DNA of 64,000 nucleotides, taken from contig OX419756.1 in assembly GCA_948567375.1 (NCBI GenBank), positions 11,165,001-11,229,000 on the forward strand, given 5' to 3'. This stretch comes from Lunularia cruciata. Its lineage: Eukaryota; Streptophyta; Marchantiopsida; Lunulariales; Lunulariaceae. A program made the position numbers and the translations under genes. Shown here one piece after another: positions 47,006 to 59,139 of this stretch. The notes under the pieces are model-generated. The model was not told where the DNA came from and did not search any database. It saw only the letters and a list, made by a program, of their open reading frames with translations. Position 1 is the first letter of the stretch; each line of letters begins with the position of its first letter.

Positions 47006-50000
47006 TTTGTGCGGATATGACATCTAATTTAATTTTTAAGAAGGACAGTACCTTAGTTAAAGTGCACTTTGAAGTTTTGTCTATTTATAAAAATTTACAA
47101 GTAATAGAAGCACATGGTAAAAGGCACTTTGAAGGAAGAATGTCAAATCAGAAATGACCCTGAAGGTTGGTTAGAGGCAAGGAACTTAAGTTCAAGTACC
47201 TTTGGCTTAGAGAAACTTTAACCTAAAGATGATTGTATTGGAAGAACTTTGGCCTGAGAATTTTTTGTCTAGATATTGATGTACTTCATGACCACACAGA
47301 GATTTGAATGTGTCATTTCCTAGACAAAGAACTACCTCCAATGAATATTTGCACTCAAGAAGAATTTTTGCATTTGGTAAGGATTTTGCATGAGCAAAGC
47401 TGACTACTCTAGGGATTTTTTGCATGTGTGATCAGTACTCCTCACCAAAGACATGACATGGCCATGAAATGATGACTTGCTATCCTTCACATGTGTGGAG
47501 GGAAAGTGCCTATCTACTCCTCAACCACCATATAATTGAAGAATAATTGGGGAAATTTTGACTATAAATTCAAGTACACATGAACAAATTCAACTTTCCA
47601 TAAGAGCAATTTTGTTTTTGATTGTATTGATTGAGAATTCCCTAAGTCTTAGCAAAAATTTGTAGCAGCTAATCTTTGGAGTTGTTTTGGTACTTGGAGT
47701 TGTTCTAGCCTTAGCACTTGTCCCCTTTCTACTTTGATAGGCAACATGGTCTTTACACCAAGAAACTACAAGAAGTTCCTCAAAGCTATACTTTAGGCAC
47801 CAATAGTCAATAAGTGTGCCATCCATTGTAGGACCAAAGTCATCCAGAGCAAGTATTTGGGGTTCTTGCTCTCAAATTAGTAATTGAATTGGGAATTGAA
47901 CATCATCTTGTTATAGAATTAGGAATTGAACAAATTCAACATCATCATTCATATGAAGAGGAAGAAAGTAAAGACTTTTGTGGACTTGAGAGGGAACACA
48001 TTTAGTTGGATAAAACAGCATTGGATTATGGTACTTAGCCTGGAAATAGAACTAGCAAGAGCAATGACATTAGACACCAAGTTTGCTAATTGGGAGTTAA
48101 CTAAGGAAATTAAAGCAATATTCAACTCTAAAATGTCAAAGAATAATAGGTGGAGCATTAACAACATCAAGAATCCAACTTGGAAGGCAATTGTGGAGGC
48201 AATTATGAAATTTTATAAGAAAAATGACCTACCTAATTAATAGCCAAGTTGTCTTCTTTGAATATATGTACAAAGGGGAGGTAATAAATTGGGTGTATAT
48301 GTTACATCAACGATCCATCACACTACATTGAGACTTTGAGCTAGAATGAGGAGTGACGTATCTAGCACCATTCTCCTTAACTTTATATGAGGACAACTTT
48401 ACTCACCAAAGAACAATGCAAAAAGTTCCCAAGCCATCTTTCCCTTGTAAGCTACTTTGCGTCATGATCCAAAGGATGATCTATTATCAAAAAGTATTAG
48501 GTAGCAAATGCCTAATATGCAAGAATTGGCAATTATGTACCAATGGAGGAAGAGAAAGACATAGCTCCAAAGGACACCAAGAGGAAGAGAAGCACCCCTC
48601 AAAAACCATAGAGGCCAAAGAAGAGACTAAAATAAAGTGCTAAGGTGATTGAAGTGTCTTCCTTGGAAAGAGAGGCCAATGACACAGAAGAAGAAGAAGA
48701 ATGACAACAACAACAAGAGGAGGAGGAGGAGAAATAGGGATCATTTACCTTACATGGATTTTCTTCTTAACTAAATTGCTTCTAAGGAGAACAATATAAA
48801 GATGCTCAATTAGCCCTTAAACCAGACAAGCAAGAAGAACACAAAGAAAGAGCATAGCAAAAGGAGAAAAGGAGGTGCAAGGGGAAGCTTTGCCTCTTGT
48901 AAGAACAAGAACTTTAGCCCAAATTTCAATATGAAGCCAAAGTAGTGCAACCCAAAGAAGACTAAGTAACTAAGCATGCAAGAGATGTCAAGGTGGAGAT
49001 AGAAGGTGATGTTGCAAACCTTGCAGCAAAAGTGCAAATAGAGTAGGGAAAAGGACTAGTTCCAATTGCACTAGTATTAGTGAAGGATGGAGCCTACTTT
49101 GTCATTTATTTAGTGGGAGTGGCCTTACAGCTGATGGAGCTTTTGTTGCCACAATATCAAGAAGAGTGTCTTGAGATCATGTACTACACCACCTTTGTGC
49201 AAAACATGCTCAAGCAAGTCTACTCCAAAAAATTAAAGAGAATCACATTAAGGAAGAAGCAACCAACCTCAAGAAGTCTACAAGGAGGAAGCCAAGAAGG
49301 TAAACATTTTGGTGTAGGAAAACCATGAGATGTAAAGTAAGAATACCATCCTTGTAGTAGACTGAAATCAAAGAGAAGAGGAGATCCAAAAGCTACAAAG
49401 AGGATTGAAGGAACTAAGGTTATAGCAAAAGCAAAGACAACTCAAATACAAAGACCAACTCCAAACTAAGTGCAAAGAATTGATAAGTATTTGGAGTGAA
49501 TTAGAAAACTCATAGGTGAAGATCATGACCTTTGACTTGTAGATGGCCAATTATAACAAAGAAGTGGCCATCCAACTAGAGACTATGGCCAAGGAGTTAC
49601 AAAAGGAGATTGAGAAGGAAGCAATGATTCCAAATGCAAGAGGCATGCACAAGGAAATAAAGACAAAGAACAAGCAGTTGGAAGAAGAGAAGTACAAATT
49701 ACTTCAATAGTTGTAAGAGACAAGATACTTCTTTGTGGGAAATTTTCAGAGTAAGGGTAACTAAAGGCACTTAAAACCAAGATACATGAACTCAAATTGC
49801 AAACATAGAGATTGGAAGGCAAGACCTACAAAGAAGAGAAGATAGATCACTTATTAGTTTGGTTAACGGAGTTCTTGGATGCAAGTTTCCAGAAGTTTGC
49901 AAGACCTACCTAATAGAGATAGTAGGGTATAAAGCATAGAAAAACTACCTCTTTCAAATGCAATGGTAGTTATTTGAAATTGGGTCTTGGGTTGAGGGAA

Positions 50001-51030
50001 GTTCACCTCACAAAAGGAACCCTTGTAATCAAACAATTTTGGAGTGAAGAATATTCCAAAGTCCTTCTTAGATGTAGATGTTGCTCTTAGTCATAGGTAC
50101 TTGGAGTTGTAAATACTTAAGGAAGAATTCCCATATAGTTGTAAATACTTTAGGAGTAGTGGCTTTGGAGTTGTATATGTCCTTAGAGTTGTAGTTCCAA
50201 ATGATGTAAATTCAAATTAACTTTTAGGAATATCTAACACCTTCATTTGTATGTGTAAGGAGCCTAATCAACCTACAAGTGAGTAGGATAAAATAGGATT
50301 AGGATCTTAAGTGGTGTGATGTAGGTAGTAATAGGGGATTTTTAGATAATTTACTTAGGCTCTTAATCCCTTGAGGCAAAGCAAAACTATACATAAGGCT
50401 TCAGCCCAAAGGCACTTGGGTTCATTTCTATACTTTTGAATTTCAATAAAGAGAACCTTGAGTTCTTTGCCAAATTGTGTCTTTCTGTCCTAAGTATTGA
50501 TGAAGGTATGTGTTGAGTAGTGTTGAGAAATTTCATAATAGGATGACAAGCGTTGGAGTATAAAGAGGCATATTTGCACTTGATTAGGATGTGTGAATCT
50601 TGATGGATCCAAAGGAATGAACCTATGCACTAAAGAGTAATTTGGATTTGGAGTATTGAAAATATCACAAAATTGAAAGTCTTAAGAATTTGGCCAATTA
50701 CAAGACAAATTTGTAGTTATGCCTTCATAGGAACGTTATTATGCATCTGTATGGTCAAATTTTTTGGGATGGGAGTGCATAAAGAGTGAAGTGAATTTTT
50801 GCCTTCAACATTAATTTAGAATTTATTTGTAGCAAAAGTGATCTTTAGTTTTCCCTTTTTTGTAGTACAACACATGGGTGACACTACTCTCTTCTAGGAG
50901 TAGCTCCTACCTAAGAGGTTAAATAGAAAACAATGCATAAATTGCAATGTAGTGATATTTTCCTTTACTTCTAGTCATTTTCAATCCATATCATTGAGTA
51001 AATGACCTATTTTTCCTATTAGTACATTGA
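47006..51030 (+). mobile_element. Uncharacterised gag-like retroelement, copy 2
   Basis: Leader words (AAGGACAGTACCTTAG, GAAGGAAGAATGTCAAATCA, GGTTGGTTAGAGGCAAGGAA) match the copies at 39.5 and 59.1 kb. The largest open piece, 47926-48240, contains NNRWSINNIKNPTWKAIVEA, alike to NNEWRVRRFNDATQMAIVEG in copy 3. Lys/Glu-rich regions near 48.6-49.9 kb, a KIHELKLQT and EGKTYKEEK piece (about 49770-49850), and the 3' tail ending ACCTAAGAGGTTAAAT are shared with copy 1. Stops and frameshifts occur throughout; no RT or integrase found. Confidence 0.6.
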
Positions 51031-52720
51031 CATTGGATTGTCACAATACGCATCATCATTTATTTGTAACTATCTCTCTAATTGAATTCCCTAATTAGCA
51101 TGAGAAAAATCAAAATTCTCTTCAAGACCAAAGACATTTGACTAAATTCTTGGATTTATATACTTACATTAAATGTAAAGGTAAAAAGAGAGACATCTTA
51201 ATATAATGTATTATTCTACTATCAAGAATTTGAGGACTAAATTTCAAATTTATCTTATCAAGAACCATCAAATTTAGGAGTTTTAGTTAGACACTAAAAA
51301 CATTCAAAAGAATGTTATGAAAAATTGCAAGTTAGTTTAATTTATAGGATTCTAGTGTATAACTAGAATGCCTTAATTTTAATCTCATTCCAAAACACTT
51401 TTAAACAAGTTCAAATTATACTTGTTTCTTGATATTATATATGGAGTCATATATATTATGAAGAGTACTTTTATTAGATTCTCTTATATTTCTTTTTCTA
51501 TATTGGTTTTGCTTTTGATCTCTAACCTTGGTGTAATATTTCACCAAATTACTTGTTTTTTTATGTTAATAGTACTATTTCTTGCTCCTCTAATTTTAGG
51601 TCATCTACATTTTGTGCTATTCTTTTCTATATTTTCCTTGTACTTTGCAAGAAAAAGATTATTACAAGCTATAACAATATTGCCTGATCTGAAGAGAGAT
51701 TTTACAACAACTTTGACATGCATTTTTTTTTATAGACAATGGACGGTGTTAAAGAGATTGATCAAGGATTCCAAGCACTTTTATCTCTAGGGAAGAAGGT
51801 ACTTATGGCAACATGATGCATATGGGATTGAAATATGAATGAAATCATGAAGAAAAATAATAATTGAGATTTTTTTTCTAGCTTTTTTTCATGATAGAGT
51901 GAAAGTGCTAGTTATATATCTTGTCAAAATGAAGGAATTGACTACAAAATTGCTGCACAATGACATTTGAAGATCCTTATTGGAAAATATAGGTGCATTC
52001 ATCTTCTAAATTATATTTTATGAAAATAATTCATTCAAATAATTGTGCTTGAAATTGCACTGGGGTGTGTGACTTTTTTATATGCATTTTGTGTATTCTA
52101 TACTTGCTCAATTTCACTCGTATATGCATTTGCAAAATATGTAATATGCTTAGTTCTATGAAAATTATCAGAATTATTCATATGTAGTTGCACATATATT
52201 AGTAAAAGTCAAGTAGTAAATAGGTCTCTTGTTAAAAAATCAATTATTTGAATATACTGGAGCTTTATTTTGTGCTAGAAAGTACAGAATGCACCATATT
52301 TGTCCTACGACTTCATAATGTATCTAGCCTATGGCTTATTCAATGCAAGCTTAGGATTAACTACTTCTTTAAAGTTATGTTTCTTTTTAGCTCTTTATTC
52401 TTGGACACTTATGTGTATCCAAAAACTTTTGAATAGAGTGTTTTTGCTTGTTTTTTCCCATTTTCTTTTGATTTGTCCTTGTTCTTTCAAGCTTTGATAG
52501 AGCATTTCTCTAAATGCATGTTGCAAAATATAATGCATATTTTTTTTTGAATTTTTTTAAATGAAAATTTTGGTACTTTTATCTTTCAAATGTTTAGCTT
52601 TTGTGTGTTTTTGGAGGGATATTTTGATTTGTTGTGGTTTAGAAATGTTACTTGTGCCCTACAAGAATGGAAGGAAGATGGGTAAAGAAATTTAAAATTT
52701 AAAATTGAACTTATGTCGGA
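51031..52720. other. AT-rich DNA with one hydrophobic chance frame
   Basis: The plus frame 51422-51790 (122 residues) is very rich in Phe, Leu and Ile, as expected from AT-rich DNA. I see no family signature and no splice context, so I do not call a gene. No RNA gene or repeat recognised. Confidence 0.45.
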
Positions 52721-53125
52721 ATTTATATTTATATTTATATTTATTTTTATATTTATTTTTATATTTATTTTTATATTTATTTTTATATTTATTTTTATAT
52801 TTATTTTTATATTTATTTTTATATTTATTTTTATATTTATATTTATTTTTATATTTATTTTTATATTTATTTTTATATTTATATTTATATTTATATTTAT
52901 ATTTATATTTATATTTATATTTATTTTTATATTTATTTTTATATTTATATTTATTTTATATTTGTCTTCATATTTATATTTTATTCATATTTAAATTGAT
53001 ATTCATATTCATATTCATATTTAAATTCATTTTCATTTTCATATATATATATGTATATTAATTTTCATATTCATATTCATATTTATATTCAGATTCAGAT
53101 TCATATTTGTATTTATATTTATATT
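52721..53125. repeat. Low-complexity (TTTATA/TTTTTA)n tract
   Basis: About 230 bp of alternating ATATTT and ATTTTT hexamers decays rightward into TCATAT and AAATTC variants up to about 53125. The long plus frames across it (Tyr/Leu/Phe and Phe/Ile repeats) arise from the repeat and are not genes. Confidence 0.95.
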
Positions 53126-54405
53126 TATAAATGCTCCCAAAGCATACTAAGGATGTGGTTTTCCTCACCTAGCAAGTAGGATAAGAAAATGAATTAACTT
53201 ATGGAGTAGTCTTCTTCAAAGTATGAGGATGATTAGCTAAGTTCTTGCGGATTATTGATAAGGAGCCTTAGTGGTGGGATAGTAAGTTGATGTACGTATG
53301 TAAGGGTGATCCAACTTCAAGGACTTTGAACAAATTGGATGAGATTGAACCAACAAATGTAGATAAAGTAAAAATAAGTAAATTTGAACTTAGGCAAAGA
53401 AGAGATCTCTTATGGAGGTAGACATCATTACCATCAACTTGGATAGAATTCACATTGAGCAGCAAAGTAAGGATAATTAGTTACCACTTCAAGTCTAGCA
53501 ACTTAATAAGGAGTTTGTCAATCTTCTAGCTAGCCAAATTGTGAAGGTGAACTTGCATGTGCATGCAATCCATAATTATACGGTAAATCCAAAAGGTGAG
53601 GTTGAAGGTAAAGGAGGATTTTGACTTGGTAGACACTAACAAATGCATGTGGCAAACCAAACAATGACAAAGTTTTGTATGTTGAACAAGTTCTCCAATT
53701 TTGATCTATTATAAGTCTTACTCTTGCTTTGGGCATATTTGATTTGAGAAGGTTGACGTGCAAATATTGGCTAAAGAAAATAATTATAATTAACCATATT
53801 TTTTGCAAATGATCTATTTCAAAAATTTTGAAATTAAAATCAGTAGTTTTTGAAAGAAGATTGTGTTGGTGATCTAGATCTTACTAATCAAGCCAAAATC
53901 TAAAGAGAATAGAGAACAATCATTTCTGATGACATCTTCTAGATTGCCTTCAAGACTAGAGAGCTATAGTATGTACAATAGAAATACTCAACATGTTGGA
54001 GAAGGTGTTGATGAAGGAGCAAAATGCAAGGTTAAGTAAGACCAATAAGCAAGAAGAGATGAAGTGGTCTTATTGGAGGACCTTGTAAATTGTTTTGGAT
54101 GAGATAGTTTTGCATCTTCTCAAACACATGGTAGATAAGATGTGTAAGAAGTTCTATTGCCATAAGGTAATAACATCATGTATGGTATGACCATCCATGT
54201 AGGTTATTGCTTGTCAATACTTGGGAAGGTAATTAAGACACATATCACTTGTGCAAATAAAAATTTTACCTTTGCAATTGTTAACATTCCTTATGACTAT
54301 TATCAAGGAATATTAACATAATGACAATAAACCTCTCATTCAGAAGGATGTATTTGACATGGTCTTGATTTTTAAGAGAGTAATAACCTTTCACTAGAGA
54401 ACTAT
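53126..54405. other. No supported gene
   Basis: Short disrupted plus-strand pieces, such as KEFVNLLASQIVKVNLHVHA near 53500, look like decayed retroelement polyprotein but are too short to classify. Confidence 0.35.
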
Positions 54406-54409
54406 ACAT

Positions 54410-54720
54410 TTTCTTTACTTTTCTCAATAGTTCAGTATTATGGACAAGGTGATTCACAACCACTACATAATATGTATATTATATGATTTGGTAAATTTTT
54501 TTTTACTTAAGCTTTTGCAAGATAATTTAACTTTTAAAGTTACTTTTTGAACCTTTAGATCATAATTTTCATGAGGATTATAATTGATAACAAAAGGATA
54601 TTAATTTGTACTTACTTTCCTTAATAGTTCAATATATGTACAAGGTGATTCACAACCAATACATAATAGATGTATCATATGATTTTGTAAGTTCTTGCTT
54701 AACTTAAGCTTTTGCAAGCA
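54410..54720. repeat. Direct repeat of about 110 bp, period about 200 bp
   Basis: TCAATAGTTCAGTAT then ACAAGGTGATTCACAACCA then TACATAATA then ATATGATTT then ACTTAAGCTTTTGCAAG is read at about 54420-54522 and again at about 54620-54720. A further short pair, TATCAA(A/G)A(C/T)AGTGGA, occurs near 54787 and 54857. Confidence 0.85.
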
Positions 54721-55580
54721 TTCACATGCTAAACATAATACTTGATCATACGGTATCAAGCATTAAGGATTGTTCCTTTAAGCTTTATCAAAACAGTGGA
54801 GTTGTTAATAACTCAAGAGTTACATTACGGCAGCCTACTACTTTTATGTTAAACTCTATCAAGATAGTGGAAATTGATAGGCAATTCAAGAGCTATATTT
54901 GGTAGTGACTATGGACAGTCTTGCATATGTTGGTGATAAGTGATTCAGATGGGTTTTTAGGGAGGTGTGACTAAATGTTGAGATGCAAGTGGTCACAATT
55001 TTACAAACTGTCTCTAAAATAGGGGTAGAAGTACTAAGTAGACCACTTGCTCAGACCATCTCTTGGTCAAATGATCAAGTTGGAGATCTATAAGCACACA
55101 CCACATATGGCTAGGAGGAGGATTAGAAGTAGAGGAGGAAGTCTAAGATAATGTGGCAAATACAGTATAGTAATTTAGATAAGATTATTTCCTCTATAAA
55201 TAGCTTGAATGCATTATGCATATGAAACTCACTATACTTTAACTACACACAAACTTTGATTTTTTAAATATTATCAACAAATGTAAACTCCTCATACTTT
55301 GATATTATGAAGTTTTAATGGAACTTGAGTTTTTCATTTTCCATTTCCAATATATTGAATAATGTATGTCTAATGCATAAAGATAATGAAATATTATTGA
55401 TTTCATCATATTTTATATATTAATATAATTATATTAAAAAAAGTTTTATTAGATAAGTTAGATAAGACATTTTAATTTCTATTAATTTAATGAAATGGAG
55501 CTAAAACTAAAATGTACTCCTAAGTAAAACCAAACAATATGTTTATGCACAATGCTAAGTTAAAAAAGGACATATTATTA
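54721..55580. other. AT-rich spacer
   Basis: No gene recognised. AT content rises towards the TA microsatellite at its right edge. Confidence 0.5.

Positions 55581-55581
<1 letters not shown>

Positions 55582-55617
<36 letters not shown>
55582..55617. repeat. (TA)18 microsatellite
   Basis: Eighteen uninterrupted TA units, 36 bp. Confidence 0.97.
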
Positions 55618-55622
<5 letters not shown>

Positions 55623-56399
55623 TGCTATACTCTTAAATAACAATACCTTCTTTGAAGATTAAGTGGAAATATTATACCAATTTGAAACCAACTAAAACCT
55701 AAACCAATGTTACACCAATTTGAAACTTGAAGAATTATATTAATTCCTTTAGATTGTAAGAATTCTTGTAAAATTTCACATGTCACCTCGTATGAACAAT
55801 TCCATGGAAAAAAGTTATCATTGTTCATGTCTGTTGATCACCTCTTAATACATCTTATAAATTTTTATAAAAACCTCGTGACAGGTTTTATATAATTACA
55901 AGCACTCTAATTGAAACCTCTTCCTCTACAAGATGAGATCTACTTAGCAATCATCACTTTGTTCAAGTTCTTTATTTTAATTTAGTTTGTTATGAGACTT
56001 GGAAGTATATATTGATCTAAACTTGTATAAGATAAAGTACAGTTTCCTTTCAAAATAATATAAATATAGAAAATAAATAATAGCTTATAATATGTGATGA
56101 TATTCACACAAAATAATAAGTTTATGCAAGATTGTGCTATAATTCTATATATGATATGAATTATATATTCTTGTGATATATATCATATCTTTATGGTTAA
56201 TTGGTTGTGTTGAATAAGATTTATATTTCTTATGCAAATTATCTTATAAAGGTTTAGCAAATTTTAGCACAAATCTTGTAGTTGATTGTTATGTTAGTTG
56301 TACTCAAGTTGAATCAAATTTTATTTGTAGCAATATAGTGTCCAAATTTCATGAAAGTCATTCCACACAAAGATAAGGTTCAAAAACAGTTAGATGCAA
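55618..56399. other. AT-rich spacer
   Basis: No supported gene or repeat; AT-rich. Confidence 0.5.
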
Positions 56400-57900
56400 A
56401 GGAAAAGTGTCACAAATGCAATTCTTCACTATTCTTTGTTTAGCCTCTTGGGGAAAACCTAAACGAGTAAAATGACACCAAGAAGGCACATTGCATAAAG
56501 ATAAAAACAAAGATCACAAGAACAAAGGATAGATTCCAACTAAATTCTAAAAGTGATGATGTAGTATGATGCAAAGAGGCTACTTCACTACAAAGAATAC
56601 TACTCCAAAGAACCATATTTTACCCCTCTTCAAAGGCATGCATTCCTATGAAGAGTGTTTGTTTACGTGTTTCAACACTATAGGTCACTTACGACCCATC
56701 AAGGCACTGCTTCAAGAGGATTACACAAAGGATTAAACACACATGGCACTAATACCAAAGATAAAACACACATGGCCTCAAATACCAAAGATCAAACACA
56801 CATAACACTCAAAATCACTCATTGCAAAGATTCCTCAACATACACAAAGTAAAGAAATTAATATTGAAATCAAAATTAAGCAAAGCAATGTAGAGTGGTT
56901 ATTTTATCACTTTATTTAACTTCTTTCTTTATTGAATGATAAAGCACTTCAAATGAACAGCTTAAATAGCCGGACAACTCAAGAGTTACATGAGCTAGAA
57001 ACTATTTCACATTCACTTCTTGACAGTTATGAAGAAAGCTATCACCTCAACTTTCCTTTGGAAAATATAATTGCTCTAACTCCTAGTCTTCACACATTAC
57101 AACTCTTTGCCAATTTAAATTTACTATAGTCTACAAAATGTCTCCTTTGTAATTATATCATTTTTATTCTTCACTACTACTCTTTGGTTAACAAGCATTA
57201 CCCAAAGGAATCTATTCCAAAGAATGCACCAAAATCAAGAAATGTTTACGATATTCAAATGTTCATAACTTCCATGACAAACCTTCAATCAACCCCATCT
57301 TAGACTCAATCAAAAGCTCTCAAACAAAATTTAAACGAGTAAAGAACATCAAAATTAAACTTGTGACAAAAAGGATATGGTTCACTGAATTTGTTAGTCC
57401 ATCAACTCTAAAACCCATAGGAATCTCAAAACTTGAAATGCTCATAACTTTGGCTACAGACCTCCAAAGTTTAAAATCTTGGTATTATTAGAAATTCCTT
57501 AAAAAGAAGCTTGTAAAGAGACAAAGATGAATTCATTTTGAGAAAGATGAATTCATTTTGACATGCAACCACAATAATACTAACCCAAAATTCCATGTAG
57601 CAAAATTTGTTTTGATGAAGATTCTTTGTGTGAATCTTTGGAGTACAAGTTCTTTGTATGTCAGGCCTTTGGCACAAAATTCCTTTACAATGGAGGTCTT
57701 TGGACTTCATGTGGTCTTTGGGATAGAACTCCTTTGCCATAGGTTCACTCTTTAGATTAGTAATTTATTGCTCATTCTTCAAGATGAATATGCTTGTGTT
57801 TCCTCTTGGGATGAATACTCTTTAGCTTCTTCTTTGGATAAGTATTCTTCAAAGTGAACTTGAGACTTGATTTTGAAAATTCCAAGTGCCACATTATTCA
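56400..57900 (-). mobile_element. Partial inverted relative of the gag-like family (copy 4)
   Basis: On the minus strand this segment ends TTCCCCAAGAGGCTAAAC, like CTTGCCCAAGAGGTTAAA in copy 1 and ACCTAAGAGGTTAAA in copy 2. It is preceded by a matching GGTGTCATTTTACTC-like block. Further in, CCAAAG-rich words typical of the family's non-coding parts recur (57590-57740). Only the 3' part seems present. The match is word-level, so moderate confidence. Confidence 0.45.
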
Positions 57901-59139
57901 TATGAATATTTATAAAAATTTAATTTATCTAATTTTAGCTTCAAGATAATACATTTTAATTAGAATTATTGAGTGCACTTTAGTTTTGATTAGCCAAGTA
58001 TACTTAAGCTAATAATCTAATATTTTATTACATTAATTTATAGAAGTTACTAAAAATTTCAAGAAGATCCTTCAAAAGTAACTAGGAAGTTTTATAGAAG
58101 ACTGTTAGGAAAACCTAAGAACTATCCTAGTAAGGTACTCAAGAACCTTCTTATAGATTTGAGTCAAGGTATTTAGGAATCTTTTCAAAAGATCAAGAAA
58201 CTTAGCTAAGAACCAACATTTGCTAGAAAGCTAATTTCTTACTTCTTTGAGAAGCAAAGCATCTTTAGCAATTGAAGTACATTTTATCTAATTCTTGCTC
58301 CATATTTTATTTTCTATCCTCTATACTTTTTTTCTTGAATTTTGGTCTTTATATTAATATTAGAGTGAAAATGAGATAGATGCAGTATGTGGTTTTCTTG
58401 GATAACTAGTCTCAAATCATTGTTATGCTTAAGTAAAATTCAATAAATTTATAATCTTCTATTTTGATCAAAATTTCTTGAATATTATCTAATTCTTGTA
58501 TGAATATTATCACATTTAGCTATCACTTATAGTCAAAGGTGGATGTGTATTATTTAATTTTTTGATTTGTAACCTAATTTCTCTTAATGTTGATAAAACA
58601 TGTAGATGTAGTAATGAATATCCTTTCAAGTTAAGCAATTCAACAAATTAAGCATTGATTTTTTTGTTGCAAACCCATGCTCAACTATAGACAATTGAAG
58701 GAGTTTCATTTTACAAAGAAGTGAATCTTATTTATCTGCCCATACTAAAACCTTTTTGTTGGGAAGCAAATTGTAGAAGCAATATACTACTCTTTGTTTA
58801 ATTATGAAATTATTTTTATACCACCAACATATAAAATGTTCCTCCTCAAATTATATTTGGTATAAGCTAGTTAGAAGGTATTATAAAATCTTGGTGGAGA
58901 GATAAAGTGGAATAACTATATTGTAATTTTGTGAACATAATTCCTCATAGCAAGAATTGAGTAGAGACAAACAATCCTAATTCTAAGATATTAATCTAAC
59001 AAGAGTTGCACAAGATCACTTGACAAAGATCAAAAAGATTAATTTGTGCACTTGACAAAGCTCAAACAAAAAATTAAATTAAAATCTGTTGGAACATATA
59101 GTGAAGACATTCAAAATATAATTTTCTTATTAATTTTTT
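57901..59139. other. AT-rich DNA without a supported gene
   Basis: A stretch at 58060-58215 has repeated AAGAAC/GGAAT-type words that loosely recall the GAA/TTC-rich part at 42.0-42.2 kb but without perfect three-module motifs. Nothing else recognised. Confidence 0.45.

Noticed and set aside
51422-51790. 122-codon hydrophobic frame that looks like a membrane protein
   Set aside because: Phe/Leu/Ile richness follows from the AT-rich DNA; no family signature, no splice context.
52705-53061. Long Tyr/Leu/Phe-repeat and Phe/Ile-repeat open frames
   Set aside because: They are translations of a TTTATA/TTTTTA simple repeat and exist in more than one frame.
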